This document shows, piece by piece, positions 25,524 to 33,911 of a stretch of DNA of 64,000 nt. The DNA is from Lottiidibacillus patelloidae (GTDB lineage: Bacteria > Bacillota > Bacilli > Bacillales > SA5d-4). Each line of letters starts with the position of its first letter. Position 1 is the first letter of the stretch. Where the stretch lies: positions 248,001 to 312,000 of the forward strand of contig NZ_NPIA01000001.1 of the NCBI RefSeq assembly GCF_002262935.1, in the 5' to 3' direction. The translations under genes and the position numbers were made by a program. The notes beneath the pieces were generated by a model that made no database searches, was not told the DNA's origin, and saw only the letters and a list, made by a program, of their open reading frames with translations.

Positions 25524-26417
25524 ATGAGCATTTCCTTCTCTTGGAAAATTAAGCAAAAGTACGATGGAATGCTCGTTAGAGAATTTTTGCGTTCGAAAGT
25601 CGAACTTTCAAGAAGAGCGTTAATTGACTTAAAGTTTAATGGTGGTCAGATAGCTGTAAACGGGAAAGAAGTTAGTGTCCGTCATACATTAGTTACAAAT
25701 GATGAATTATCGATTTTCTTTCCTGATGAAAAAAGAAGTGAAATATTATTAGCGGAACGTCTTCCTTTACACATTGTTTATGAAGATGATCATGTATTAA
25801 TTATTAATAAAGAGTCAAACATGTCTACGATTCCTTCAAAGGAACATCCAACTAGTTCTTTAGCAAATGGTCTAATTCATTACTATAATGAAAATGGATA
25901 TAGCTATGCAGTCCATATTGTAACGAGGCTTGACCGAGATACATCGGGATTATTGTTAGTTGCTAAACATCGCTTTGCCCACCATCTACTTTCGCTACAA
26001 CAAAAAGATGGTGATGTGAATAGAACTTACTCTGCAATTCTTCATGGTTTTTTATCAGAAGAGTCTGGAATGGTTGATTTACCAATTGGACGCCATCCTG
26101 ATAGCATCATTGAAAGAACAATTCGTGAAGATGGGAAGCATGCACTTACTAATTATGAGGTCGTCGAGAGAACTACCAAGAAAACTTTAGTAAAGCTGAG
26201 GCTTGAAACGGGGAGGACTCATCAAATTAGAGTGCATATGGCAGCGATAGGTCATCCATTAATCGGTGACACCTTATATGGAGGTAAGCGAGATGGAATA
26301 GACAGACAAGCATTGCACTGTTGTAACCTATCGTTTATCCATCCATTTACTAAAGAAAAGATGACTTTTGAAAGCGATCTGCCCAAAGATATGACAGTAC
26401 TTTGGCAAACGCCATAA
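25524..26417 (+). CDS. yjbO: RluA/RluD-family pseudouridine synthase YjbO
   Basis: Isomerises uridine to pseudouridine in structured RNA, probably 23S rRNA by family. The N-terminal third resembles an S4 RNA-binding domain. The catalytic motif is HIVTRLDRDTSGLLLVAKH (Asp in RLDRDTSG), followed by TGRTHQIRVHMAAIGHPLIGD. Its ATG immediately follows the stop codon of NAD kinase, a tight coupling. The ribosome site GCGGAGG lies in the end of that gene. The exact RNA target is not predicted. Confidence 0.93.
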   Translation: MSISFSWKIKQKYDGMLVREFLRSKVELSRRALIDLKFNGGQIAVNGKEVSVRHTLVTNDELSIFFPDEKRSEILLAERLPLHIVYEDDHVLIINKESNMSTIPSKEHPTSSLANGLIHYYNENGYSYAVHIVTRLDRDTSGLLLVAKHRFAHHLLSLQQKDGDVNRTYSAILHGFLSEESGMVDLPIGRHPDSIIERTIREDGKHALTNYEVVERTTKKTLVKLRLETGRTHQIRVHMAAIGHPLIGDTLYGGKRDGIDRQALHCCNLSFIHPFTKEKMTFESDLPKDMTVLWQTP

Positions 26418-26422
26418 ATTAT

Positions 26423-26459
26423 AAATAGCCGTGTAGCTAAGCTACGCGGCTATTTTTTG
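26423..26459. terminator. Bidirectional terminator between yjbO and prpE
   Basis: Stem AAATAGCCGTGTAGC with GCTACGCGGCTATTT, three-base loop, then TTT. The end of prpE lies inside it. Confidence 0.88.
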
Positions 26460-27193
26460 CACTCTTCAAATGATTGAAATTTACTTTCAACATGTGGCAT
26501 GCTTGATGGCACAGATACGACTTCCATTTCGGGATATTTAAGCGCAGATAATTTCCCTCCAAATACACAACCTGTATCAATATTAGCTGTATTATTACAA
26601 AAGCGGACATTGGAGACCGGTGTATGACCATAGATAACGAGAGCATCACCGTCATACTGTTTAGCCCAATCACGTCTGACAGGACGACCATCAGGTAGTG
26701 TTTCTCCTGTTATATCTCCGTAAAGGACAAAGGTTCGTACCTTTTTATCTGTTCTGCCAATATAATCTCGTTTAATACCTGCATGAGCAACGACTAGTTT
26801 TCCTTCGTCAAGTTGTAAATACAATGGCGCATTTTCAAACAGCATTCGGAACTCTTTATTTATTTGCGATTGTTCGTTTTCACCAAGTGCTTCATATTCT
26901 GCAACCGTAGTTTCAAGACCATGCTTTACTTGTACTTTTCGTCCAAGGAAAAAGCGATATAATTTATCGCAATGGTTACCTGGAGTGTAATGAGCCCGTC
27001 CTTGCTTCACCAATTGAATAACTGTATTAGCAACAGCTAATGATTTTGGCCCACGATCCGTTAAGTCCCCAACAAAAACTAACTTTCGCTTCGAGTGAAG
27101 TGGTATCCCACTATCCCAGCTGTAGCCTAATTTTTTTGTGAGTGCTTGAAATTCTTCAAAACAACCGTGTATATCGCCGATAACATCATACAT
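26450..27193 (-). CDS. prpE: Bis(5'-nucleosyl)-tetraphosphatase PrpE
   Basis: A calcineurin-like metallophosphoesterase that in B. subtilis splits Ap4A symmetrically. The metal motifs are complete: [13 protein letters not shown] at the N-terminus, [28 protein letters not shown] and YGHTPV. The start is ATG 27193 ([10 protein letters not shown]), with GGAGG eight bases upstream; the longer frame upstream is not translated. Length is 247 residues. It is preceded by a leftward RodA-like gene in the same direction. Confidence 0.92.
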   Translation of the reverse strand: MYDVIGDIHGCFEEFQALTKKLGYSWDSGIPLHSKRKLVFVGDLTDRGPKSLAVANTVIQLVKQGRAHYTPGNHCDKLYRFFLGRKVQVKHGLETTVAEYEALGENEQSQINKEFRMLFENAPLYLQLDEGKLVVAHAGIKRDYIGRTDKKVRTFVLYGDITGETLPDGRPVRRDWAKQYDGDALVIYGHTPVSNVRFCNNTANIDTGCVFGGKLSALKYPEMEVVSVPSSMPHVESKFQSFEECKK

Positions 27194-27239
27194 ACAATTC
27201 CTCCAAAATGAAGTTGATATGCCTAGTATATCTAGTTGT

Positions 27240-28391
27240 CTAATCGAACATGTATGTTCGCTTTCTAGATCTAACATTTAATATTAAGCCGATAGCAATC
27301 ATGTATGTTAATAACGAACTTCCGCCGTAGGATATGAATGGTAAAGGGATACCTGTAATAGGTAACAAACGAATTGTCATCCCGACATTTTGAAAGACTT
27401 GAAATGTTAACATCCCGATAACCCCAGCACATAAATAACTGCCAAATGGATCATGACTTTCAAGACCAACATGAATCATACGGTAAATTAAGATGAAAAA
27501 TAAGGAAATGACGATACTGCCTCCGATAAAACCAAATTCTTCTCCAATGACGGCAAAGATAAAATCAGTATGTGCCTCTGGGATTGGTACAACGCCTTCG
27601 TTATACCCACGTCCGAATAACATCCCAGATCCATTTGCTTGTATAGATTTTATTGTTTGATAGCCTATGTTACTCGGATCTTCATATGGATCCAACCATG
27701 CGTAAAATCGATTTAACTGATAGTCCTCTAGAGGAAACCAACTTGGAATATAAAGGTATATATAAACTAATGTAGAAATAAATAAAACGATTGTTCCAAG
27801 GAATCCAAATAAAAACCTCCAGCGAATGCCTGATACAAGAATCATTGTAATAATAATTGCTGTTAGTACCATCGCAGTACCTAAGTCTGGTTGTTTCATC
27901 ACTAATGCTAGAGGGAACGATGAAGCTAGCAATATTTTTCCGAAAAGGAGAAAATCATCTTGCACCGTTTTTTCTTCATAGATTTCATGATGTTTCACAA
28001 TAATTGTACTTAACGTAATTATTAAAAAGATTTTCATAAATTCCGACGGTTGAATGTCTCCGATACCAGGAACTTCATACCAACTAAAGGCACCGTTTCT
28101 TGCGATGGCTCCAGGAACACGTAATTCTAAACCAATTAATAATAGTAGCCCTAGTCCATATAAATACCAATTAATCATTTTATAGCGATCATAATCTAGT
28201 AGCATTGTTCCAACAATGGCAATCGAACCAATCGCATACCACATAAGCTGTTTAGCAACAAAGTTAATTCCTTGTAAATCAGCACTAAGTGGAGCACTAT
28301 TTATAGATATAATGCTTACACAAAGCATTAAAAACATAATAAAGAGTAATACGTAGTCAATTTGTTGTAAAGTAGATAAATCTTTCTTCAT
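27240..28391 (-). CDS. SEDS-family protein, RodA/FtsW type
   Basis: SEDS proteins are peptidoglycan glycosyltransferases that act with class B PBPs in elongation, division or sporulation. The 383-residue protein has about ten membrane segments and the usual marks: [60 protein letters not shown] and [11 protein letters not shown]. The sequence and length are closest to RodA, but I cannot exclude an additional paralogue. ATG 28391 is preceded by GAGAGGA. The 190 bp up to fabI contain the fabI promoter. Confidence 0.86.
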   Translation of the reverse strand: MKKDLSTLQQIDYVLLFIMFLMLCVSIISINSAPLSADLQGINFVAKQLMWYAIGSIAIVGTMLLDYDRYKMINWYLYGLGLLLLIGLELRVPGAIARNGAFSWYEVPGIGDIQPSEFMKIFLIITLSTIIVKHHEIYEEKTVQDDFLLFGKILLASSFPLALVMKQPDLGTAMVLTAIIITMILVSGIRWRFLFGFLGTIVLFISTLVYIYLYIPSWFPLEDYQLNRFYAWLDPYEDPSNIGYQTIKSIQANGSGMLFGRGYNEGVVPIPEAHTDFIFAVIGEEFGFIGGSIVISLFFILIYRMIHVGLESHDPFGSYLCAGVIGMLTFQVFQNVGMTIRLLPITGIPLPFISYGGSSLLTYMIAIGLILNVRSRKRTYMFD

Positions 28392-28497
28392 TAGTGAAAT
28401 CCTCTCTAGTTAAATCGTTAGTTTTATCTTATCAAATATGGAGTAAAAGAAACATCATAATAGATAGAAATCGCTAATAATATTTCCATGAAAGAAA

Positions 28498-28525
28498 TGG
28501 ACAAATGGATTGAGTATGTTATAAT
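28498..28525 (+). promoter_or_regulatory. Sigma-A promoter of fabI
   Basis: -35 TGGACA (28498-28503), 16-base spacer, perfect -10 TATAAT (28520-28525). The FapR-like palindrome begins two bases after the -10, over the expected transcription start. Confidence 0.75.
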
Positions 28526-28526
28526 A

Positions 28527-28551
28527 GTTATTAGTACCAGGTACTAATAAC
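28527..28551. promoter_or_regulatory. FapR-like operator of fabI
   Basis: A perfect 25-base palindrome with 12-base arms around a central A. Its core TTAGTACC-A-GGTACTAA matches the known FapR operator of Bacillus fatty-acid genes. FapR would block transcription until malonyl-CoA relieves it. Confidence 0.85.
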
Positions 28552-28580
28552 TTGTTTTAAAAGTCAAGGAGGCCATTATC

Positions 28581-29357
28581 ATGATGCCATTATCATTAGA
28601 AAACCGTACGTATGTAATTATGGGAGTAGCAAATAAACGTAGTATCGCTTGGGGAATTGCTCAATCATTACACAAAGCAGGTGCAAAGTTAATCTTCACT
28701 TATGCTGGTGAACGTCTTGAGAAAAACGTAAGAGACTTAGCAGATACACTGGATCCAAGCTCACTAGTCTTACCTTGTGATATTACAAATGATGAAGAAA
28801 TTGACAAATGTTTTGCAGAGATTAAAGAAGCGGTTGGAACAATTCATGGAATTGCTCATTGTATCGCATTTGCGAAAAAAGAAGAGTTGCAAGGTGACTA
28901 TATGAACACAACTCGTGATGGATTCTTATTAGCACATAATATTAGTGCATATTCATTAACTGCAGTTGCTAAAGTTGCGAAAGATTTAATGACTGAAGGT
29001 GGAAGCATTGTAACACTTACATATTTAGGTGGCGAACGTGTTGTTCAAAACTATAATGTGATGGGTGTAGCTAAAGCGTCACTTGATGCAAGTGTAAAAT
29101 ATTTAGCAAATGATTTAGGGAAAGATGGAATTCGTGTCAATGCAATTTCAGCTGGACCAATTCGTACGTTGTCAGCTAAAGGAGTTTCAGACTTCAACTC
29201 TATTCTTAAAGAAATTGAAGAAAGAGCACCTTTACGCAGAGCTACTACTCAAGAAGAAGTTGGCGATACAGCTTTATTCTTAATGAGTGACTTATCTAGA
29301 GGATTAACTGGTGAAATGTTACATGTAGATAGTGGTTATAGTATAATCGCTCGATAA
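28581..29357 (+). CDS. fabI: Enoyl-[acyl-carrier-protein] reductase FabI
   Basis: Reduces enoyl-ACP in the last step of each fatty-acid elongation round. It is an SDR-fold enzyme of 258 residues. The nucleotide-binding start is VIMGVANKRSIAWGIA, and the active-site Tyr-x6-Lys is YNVMGVAKASLDAS with the preceding TLTYLGGERV. The ribosome site is AAGGAGG; either of two adjacent ATGs may be used. A FapR-type operator overlaps the promoter. It is monocistronic, with a strong terminator. Confidence 0.97.
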   Translation: MMPLSLENRTYVIMGVANKRSIAWGIAQSLHKAGAKLIFTYAGERLEKNVRDLADTLDPSSLVLPCDITNDEEIDKCFAEIKEAVGTIHGIAHCIAFAKKEELQGDYMNTTRDGFLLAHNISAYSLTAVAKVAKDLMTEGGSIVTLTYLGGERVVQNYNVMGVAKASLDASVKYLANDLGKDGIRVNAISAGPIRTLSAKGVSDFNSILKEIEERAPLRRATTQEEVGDTALFLMSDLSRGLTGEMLHVDSGYSIIAR

Positions 29358-29366
29358 TAAAAGCTA

Positions 29367-29413
29367 AAAGTCTTTCTTCTGCCAAGTGAACTTGGTGGAA
29401 GGGAGGCTTTTTT
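29367..29413 (+). terminator. Intrinsic terminator after fabI
   Basis: Twenty-base imperfect stem (with several G-U pairs) around a TGAA loop, followed by a T run. The remaining 210 bp to cotO are AT-rich; CATAGCATA at 29547-29555 fits a sigma-K -10 box but I see no matching -35 at the usual distance. Confidence 0.85.
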
Positions 29414-29623
29414 ATTACAGAAAAGATCATTGATATTAAATAATAATTTAAGTAGTAACTTCAAGCTTAACCATTATCAAGGTCTCCTTTATTAACTATA
29501 AAAACATTTAACAAATTTCTATTTTACGTAGGATAAATGTTAAAGTCATAGCATAAAAATGAATAACAACCTTTTAAAAAATATTTCATTCATATATATA
29601 AGAAGTAATAAAGGAGGTTAATT

Positions 29624-30076
29624 ATGAACAAGCATAAAAAGAAGAAAGCACCTAAACCACTACTTTATATTGATCAACCAGATTATGATAACTATGATCA
29701 ACAATCAGATGATTATGTCATCTCGCCAATTGAGGAAAGTGAGAAAAATAATAACCATAGAAAAATGGAAAAAGCTCAGCAGCGAACGGCTGATAATGAA
29801 GCAAAACCTGCAAAGAAAGTAGATCAAGTAAAAAGTAAACGTTCTAATAAAAAGAGTTTTAAAGAAATGTCGATTGAAGAAAAGGTAGATTTTATTATAA
29901 ATTTACCGCAGCAACTACCTCGATTAACGGCTGAAATTGAGACAGAAGAAGCGAAAGTTCGCGGTTTAATTTATGAAAAGAGTGAAAATATTATTAAAGT
30001 CCGGACTTACCAAGCGCCTTATAAAGCAGAAATAAACCTTGAAGATATTATTGCGATCACTATCGTAAGTTTATAG
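29624..30076 (+). CDS. cotO: Spore coat protein CotO
   Basis: CotO is an outer spore-coat morphogenetic protein of Bacilli that acts downstream of CotH. The 150-residue protein has a Lys-rich N-terminus (NKHKKKKAPKPLLYI) and a low-complexity charged middle. The conserved C-terminal part is present: EKVDFIINLPQQLPRL, KVRGLIYEKSENIIKVRTY and EINLEDIIAITIVSL. It sits between fabI and cotZ/cotY as in B. subtilis. AAAGGAGG is the ribosome site. Confidence 0.85.
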   Translation: MNKHKKKKAPKPLLYIDQPDYDNYDQQSDDYVISPIEESEKNNNHRKMEKAQQRTADNEAKPAKKVDQVKSKRSNKKSFKEMSIEEKVDFIINLPQQLPRLTAEIETEEAKVRGLIYEKSENIIKVRTYQAPYKAEINLEDIIAITIVSL

Positions 30077-30080
30077 GCAA

Positions 30081-30111
30081 AAAAAATAGGCTTATATAAA
30101 GCCTATTTTTT
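30081..30111. terminator. Bidirectional terminator between cotO and cotZ-like gene
   Basis: Stem AAAAAATAGGCTT with AAAGCCTATTTTTT, four-base loop. It touches the stop codon of the convergent coat gene. Confidence 0.88.
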
Positions 30112-30550
30112 ATGTTCTAACGAGTGAAGGTTTTAGGCATTGAATAGCACAAAAGCACGATAAATCTACTTCAATACAATTTTTCGTCTTTTCTAAGTGT
30201 TCTAACTTACAAGCCCCGATTAGAGAAATACAACAATCATCTTTACCAGTTAACTCTGCAACTCTTAAAGGATTATTTGTATTTTCAAACGGTTTTAATA
30301 CTTGTAATGTCGCACAACACCCTCTAATTTCTTCTACTCGGAACCAAATACTAACAAAGCAATCTTCTCCAACGTCGCCAAAAGCATGAAACGGGGAACC
30401 GTCACTATTGCTTAGGACAAATGGAATTGTATCTCCTTCAACACCTGTTGGAGCAAGTAAGTTATCAAAACAACTAGTTTTACAATTCTCAACAGCGTCT
30501 TGGGCATCTTTAATTGCTTCGACTGCGTCAAGTACACATTTATTACTCAT
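30110..30550 (-). CDS. Spore coat protein of the CotZ/CotY family (1)
   Basis: Cys-rich outer-coat/crust (or exosporium, as ExsY) protein of 146 residues. Seen: CVLDAVEAIKDAQDAVENCKTSCFDNLL at the start, then DTIPFVLSNSDGSPFHAFG and WFRVEEIRGCCATLQVL. The end is CIEVDLSCFCAIQCLKPSL. I count many cysteines, which support disulfide-linked assembly. Start ATG 30550 follows a perfect AAGGAGGT. A sigma-K-like promoter lies at 30588-30617. The second copy at 30683 is a clear paralogue; I cannot say which is CotY and which CotZ. Confidence 0.9.
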   Translation of the reverse strand: MSNKCVLDAVEAIKDAQDAVENCKTSCFDNLLAPTGVEGDTIPFVLSNSDGSPFHAFGDVGEDCFVSIWFRVEEIRGCCATLQVLKPFENTNNPLRVAELTGKDDCCISLIGACKLEHLEKTKNCIEVDLSCFCAIQCLKPSLVRT

Positions 30551-30587
30551 AATAACCTCCTTATGGGTGGGCATTTCTATTCTCTAC

Positions 30588-30617
30588 TAACATATGAGAC
30601 ATTTGTCTATTATGTGT
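30588..30617 (-). promoter_or_regulatory. Sigma-K-like promoter of coat gene at 30110
   Basis: On the minus strand ACAC, 17 bases, then CATATGTTA, which fits the sigma-K pattern AC-N16/17-CATAnnnTA. Expected for a late mother-cell coat gene. Confidence 0.6.
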
Positions 30618-30628
30618 ATACTTTTTCA

Positions 30629-30656
30629 TAAAAAAAGAGGTCAAAATTGACCTCAA
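30629..30656 (-). terminator. Terminator of coat gene at 30683
   Basis: Minus-strand stem GAGGTCAA with TTGACCTC followed by seven Ts. It separates the two coat genes, so each has its own transcript. Confidence 0.8.
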
Positions 30657-30682
30657 TTAGGAAGTAATCTAGTTCATACCTT

Positions 30683-31144
30683 TTACCTTACTAATCTAGG
30701 ATCCAAGCATTGAATTGCGCAAAAACAAGTTAGATCAACTTCAACACACTGATCTGTTTTTACTAAATCCTTCATCTTGCATTGCCCTTCTAATGAAATG
30801 CAGCATTCATCTTTACCTACTAAATCGCTTATATCGAGTGGAGCCTTACCTTTAAAAGGCCTTAAAACACGCAACGTAGCACATTTTCCTCTAATTTCTT
30901 CTACTCGAAACCATATGCTAGCAAAACAAGAACTTCTGCCAACATTTCCTAACGCATAAAATGGAGAACCATCATTATTCCTTAAAGTAAATGGAATTGT
31001 GTCTCCTCTAACGAGTTCAGGTGATAAAAGGTTACTAAAACAGCTTGATGGACAGTCTTCAATTGCGTCTTGGGCATCTAAGATTGCATTTAAAGCATCT
31101 TTGATACAGCCACTAGATAGTTTTTTGTTCTTTCCACAGCCCAT
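30683..31144 (-). CDS. Spore coat protein of the CotZ/CotY family (2)
   Basis: A 153-residue paralogue of the gene at 30110, with the same landmarks: CIKDALNAILDAQDAIEDC, DTIPFTLRNNDGSPFYALG, WFRVEEIRGKCATLRVL and CVEVDLTCFCAIQCLDPRL. It has a few more basic residues. The pair most likely arose by tandem duplication, as CotY/CotZ did in B. subtilis. GGAGG lies about 11 bases before ATG 31144. A sigma-K-like promoter is at 31186-31213. Confidence 0.9.
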   Translation of the reverse strand: MGCGKNKKLSSGCIKDALNAILDAQDAIEDCPSSCFSNLLSPELVRGDTIPFTLRNNDGSPFYALGNVGRSSCFASIWFRVEEIRGKCATLRVLRPFKGKAPLDISDLVGKDECCISLEGQCKMKDLVKTDQCVEVDLTCFCAIQCLDPRLVR

Positions 31145-31185
31145 ATTATATTTAGCCTCCTTCCCTATAAGTGCAATTCTTTTAA

Positions 31186-31213
31186 TAAGATATTAACCCA
31201 TTAAATAAGAGGT
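31186..31213 (-). promoter_or_regulatory. Sigma-K-like promoter of coat gene at 30683
   Basis: On the minus strand AC, 17 bases, then AATATCTTA: the sigma-K pattern with one mismatch in the -10 and the same spacing as the neighbouring coat promoter. Confidence 0.45.
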
Positions 31214-31264
31214 ATAGGTATTTTCATTAGAATGAGTAATATATAGCGAAAATAGGCTAATGTC

Positions 31265-31292
31265 ACATATAAACGTGCTAGAGCATATAAAG
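31265..31292 (+). promoter_or_regulatory. Possible sigma-K promoter of coiled-coil gene
   Basis: AC at 31265, 17 bases, then CATATAAAG. CATA and the spacing match the coat promoters; the final TA of the -10 does not. Confidence 0.4.
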
Positions 31293-31321
31293 TAATAAAT
31301 AGAGTAAAAGGAGAGGTACCA

Positions 31322-31915
31322 ATGGAACGAGCTACACCAAAAACTAAAATCCGCAAACGTCCAAGTTGGGCTCAATTACAGCAAAGAGTAATTTTTTTAC
31401 AGTCTGAGATTTTAAAATATAAGCGAAAGCTGAAAAGATATAGAGACAATGCAAAATATAAAAGTATAGACGAGTTAAAAACGGAACGTGATAAATTAGA
31501 GCATATGTTAGAAGACCAGTATAAAAAGAACGAAAAGTTAGAAAAAGATTATTCAGTATTACAAGAGGAAAATGAAAAAATGAAAGAAGAAAAAGCCTCC
31601 TTACTAGCAGAAGCGGAAAAGAGTAAGGAAAATAAAGAAAAAAGTCATCATTCATCTAACTATGATTTACTAAATGAAAAAATAGGGCATGTAAGCGAGC
31701 AATTAGAACACTATATAAAAAACTATGAGAAAAGTGAAAAAAGACTCAAAAACCATGATAAAGAATTAGCGAAAATTGAATTATTAATAGGGCAATTAGA
31801 GCAGTACTCAAAAAACAAAGTCGAAGAGCAATTGATGACATTAAAGACAAAGATTTCAGCTATTGAAGAGAAAATTATGAATGAAAGTAAATCTTCAAGG
31901 TATTTACAAAAATAA
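31322..31915 (+). CDS. Coiled-coil protein, possible spore coat component
   Basis: Not a family I recognise. The 197 residues begin with a basic stretch (TPKTKIRKRPSWAQLQQR), then form a long charged coiled coil from about residue 20 to 105. A short Ser/His break follows (KSHHSSNYDLL), and then a second coil to the end. There is no signal peptide or membrane segment. The gene lies among coat genes and has a promoter-like sequence with sigma-K spacing. A role in the spore is inferred only from position. GGAGAGG precedes ATG 31322. Confidence 0.65.
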   Translation: MERATPKTKIRKRPSWAQLQQRVIFLQSEILKYKRKLKRYRDNAKYKSIDELKTERDKLEHMLEDQYKKNEKLEKDYSVLQEENEKMKEEKASLLAEAEKSKENKEKSHHSSNYDLLNEKIGHVSEQLEHYIKNYEKSEKRLKNHDKELAKIELLIGQLEQYSKNKVEEQLMTLKTKISAIEEKIMNESKSSRYLQK

Positions 31916-32004
31916 TCTTTAAGTAGGAGATAGCCTATACCTTCATCGTATGTCTTGAATATTCTGTTACGGAAGCTAAGACGATACGTAAGGAGGAGAA
32001 TGTT

Positions 32005-32235
32005 ATGTCAGAAAGAAAAAAGAAAGTTTTACAAGTAGATGAACTAATTGTAAAAGCTAATAAAGTCATTATTCTTGATCAAGACCAGAAAAAGGATAAA
32101 AAAGATGAGCCAAAACGTCGTGATCCATGGGGTTGGTCATGGAATGATGATCAAGTTGAAAGCAGTAGTAGCAGTAGTAGCAGTTCAGAAATATTAGACA
32201 GTAAAGATGATAAACCTAGAGATCCATGGCTATAA
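32005..32235 (+). CDS. Small poly-Ser protein with DPW repeats, unknown
   Basis: A 76-residue hydrophilic protein. It has a basic/acidic first half, two RDPW motifs (RRDPWGWSW about residue 39 and PRDPWL at the C-terminus) and a run of nine serines encoded by alternating AGT/AGC codons. A strong AAGGAGGAG ribosome site precedes ATG 32005. A weak AC-N17-AATA sequence at 31939-31966 may be a sigma-K promoter. Position among coat genes suggests a spore surface protein, but this is inference. Confidence 0.6.
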   Translation: MSERKKKVLQVDELIVKANKVIILDQDQKKDKKDEPKRRDPWGWSWNDDQVESSSSSSSSSEILDSKDDKPRDPWL

Positions 32236-32248
32236 TTATGTAAGAAGG

Positions 32249-32276
32249 AAGAACAACAGATTTGTTGTTCTTTTTT
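32249..32276 (+). terminator. Intrinsic terminator
   Basis: Ten-base stem AGAACAACA with TGTTGTTCT around GATT, then a six-T run. Confidence 0.87.
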
Positions 32277-32397
32277 ATTTTATATTATTTAAAATAAAAA
32301 AAATGAAGCAAAAAGGATGTAAGCCATACAGAACAGAATATGGAATATATAAAATTGATCGTCATTTCAGATGAAAGAAGAGGAGAAGGTGATAAAA

Positions 32398-33306
32398 ATG
32401 GAATTAATTAAGATTACAGATTGCTGTTATTATTTCAAAGGAGCTGTGAATATTGGTTATATAAAATATAATAATTATGGAATTCTCGTAGATTCTGGTA
32501 TTGATCCTTCGGTAGCTAAGAAGGTAATGAAAATAGTACAGAAAAAGGGAATACCTTTTACGCATTTATTTATTACCCACGCCCATGCAGACCATTATGG
32601 AGGAGCAGCTTATCTACAAGAAAAGTATAAAGTAACTACAATTGCTCCGCCTTTCGAAGAGGCAATCCTTACATATCCGCAAATTCATACGATGTTATTA
32701 AATTCAGGCAATGACAGCAACAAAGAATTACAAAATAAATTTCTACAAGGACAAGCGGTGAAAGTAGACAAAATTTGCAATGAAGGAATAAATACTATTG
32801 ATGATATAACGTTTACTGCGCTTCATTTCCCGGGACATAGCCATTTTCAAATGGGATTATTATTCGACAATATTTTATATGCAGCAGATTCCTACTTTGG
32901 AAAAGATGCATTAAAAAAACACGGGATTCCATTTATTGTAGATGCCGAACAAACAATGGAAACATTGAACAAATTACTTGAAATTGATTGCTTAGGGGCT
33001 GTACCTGGACATGGTGAATTTGAGAATGACTTTAGCTCATCTGTGCAAGAGAATATACTGAAACATGAGGAAGTTTATCAGACAATCCTATTATTATTAA
33101 AACAAAGATATAAAGGTTTAGAAGAAATTCTCTCCAGTGTTTGTTTAAAGTTAAACATCACTTTAAATTCTTATATGTCTTACTCCCTTTATCGAACGTC
33201 CATTAATGCTTATGTAACGAAAGGAATTAATCGTGGGGATATTTCTTATCATTTTGAAAATAATAAATTACTTTTCACAAATTCAAAAGGGCTTTATTAT
33301 AACTAA
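32398..33306 (+). CDS. Metallo-beta-lactamase-fold hydrolase
   Basis: A 302-residue MBL-fold protein. The two-metal site is complete: THAHADHYGG (HxHxDH), FPGHSHFQMG, AADSYFG and PGHGEF. The C-terminal third is helical and may hold a winged-helix-like domain, as in many MBL-fold hydrolases. The substrate cannot be inferred; no partner gene is linked. Start ATG 32398 follows GGAGAAGGTGA; the reading from 32371 lacks a ribosome site. Confidence 0.85.
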   Translation: MELIKITDCCYYFKGAVNIGYIKYNNYGILVDSGIDPSVAKKVMKIVQKKGIPFTHLFITHAHADHYGGAAYLQEKYKVTTIAPPFEEAILTYPQIHTMLLNSGNDSNKELQNKFLQGQAVKVDKICNEGINTIDDITFTALHFPGHSHFQMGLLFDNILYAADSYFGKDALKKHGIPFIVDAEQTMETLNKLLEIDCLGAVPGHGEFENDFSSSVQENILKHEEVYQTILLLLKQRYKGLEEILSSVCLKLNITLNSYMSYSLYRTSINAYVTKGINRGDISYHFENNKLLFTNSKGLYYN

Positions 33307-33425
33307 CAAAAATAAAGCCATCCAAAGTAACCAATATTGTGGAAGCGAGGAGGATTGCGGTTCGTCCGCAGAAAGGGAGTGGATTTCAAGATATGAACAT
33401 AACCCATTAACAAAAATAAATTAGA

Positions 33426-33477
33426 AAAAGGGCTGCGAGATCATCAGCTTTCACTGACTTTCTGGACAGCCCTTTTG
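33426..33477. terminator. Terminator between MBL gene and yjcF
   Basis: AAAAGGGCTG pairs with CAGCCCTTTT across a 30-base loop, with T-rich flank. The 174-bp spacer holds no other supported feature. Confidence 0.6.
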
Positions 33478-33480
33478 TCA

Positions 33481-33909
33481 TTATATTGATTTTTTCATTT
33501 TCACATGAGGGATACCAGCTTCCATAAACTCATCGGATACAGGTTGATACCCTAATTTTAAATAGAATTTTTCTGCATGTGTTTGAGAATTTAATATTAA
33601 TTGAGGAATGTTTTGCTCTTTTGCAGTTGCTTCAAGAGCTTCCATTAAATTAATTCCAATGCCGTGTTTTCTGTAAGGTTTTAATACACAAATGCGTTCT
33701 ACTTTTCCACCTTCAGCTATTTTTCTTAGTCTTCCTGCAGCTACAGGTTTTGTTTCGTCATAACTAATGAAATGGAAACAGTCTTTCTCGTACTCATCAA
33801 TTTCGAGATCTTCTGGAACATTTTGCTCATCGATAAAAACTTCTCTCCTTACAAGAAGTGCATCTTCATACTCTTTCTCCGTTGATACTAATTTTGTCAC
33901 TAATGCCAT
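33481..33909 (-). CDS. yjcF: GNAT-family acetyltransferase YjcF
   Basis: A GNAT protein of about 142 residues: VRREVFIDEQNVPEDLEID, then VAAGRLRKI and the acetyl-CoA loop VLKPYRKHGIGINLMEALE. The family usually acts on small amines, but the substrate is unknown. It keeps the B. subtilis yjcF-yjcG-yjcH order. I start it at ATG 33909; a TTG at 33918, closer to the AGGAGAGG site, is also possible. yjcG ends 2 bp before it. Confidence 0.85.
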   Translation of the reverse strand: MALVTKLVSTEKEYEDALLVRREVFIDEQNVPEDLEIDEYEKDCFHFISYDETKPVAAGRLRKIAEGGKVERICVLKPYRKHGIGINLMEALEATAKEQNIPQLILNSQTHAEKFYLKLGYQPVSDEFMEAGIPHVKMKKSI

Positions 33910-33911
33910 TA

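Noticed and set aside
32160-32187. AGT/AGC repeat as a possible microsatellite or CRISPR-like repeat
   Set aside because: It is just the coding sequence of nine serines; unit length and spacing do not fit a CRISPR array, and none is seen in the window.
33233-33424. 63-codon frame after the MBL hydrolase
   Set aside because: It overlaps the MBL gene in another frame, has no ribosome site and a composition unlike coding sequence.
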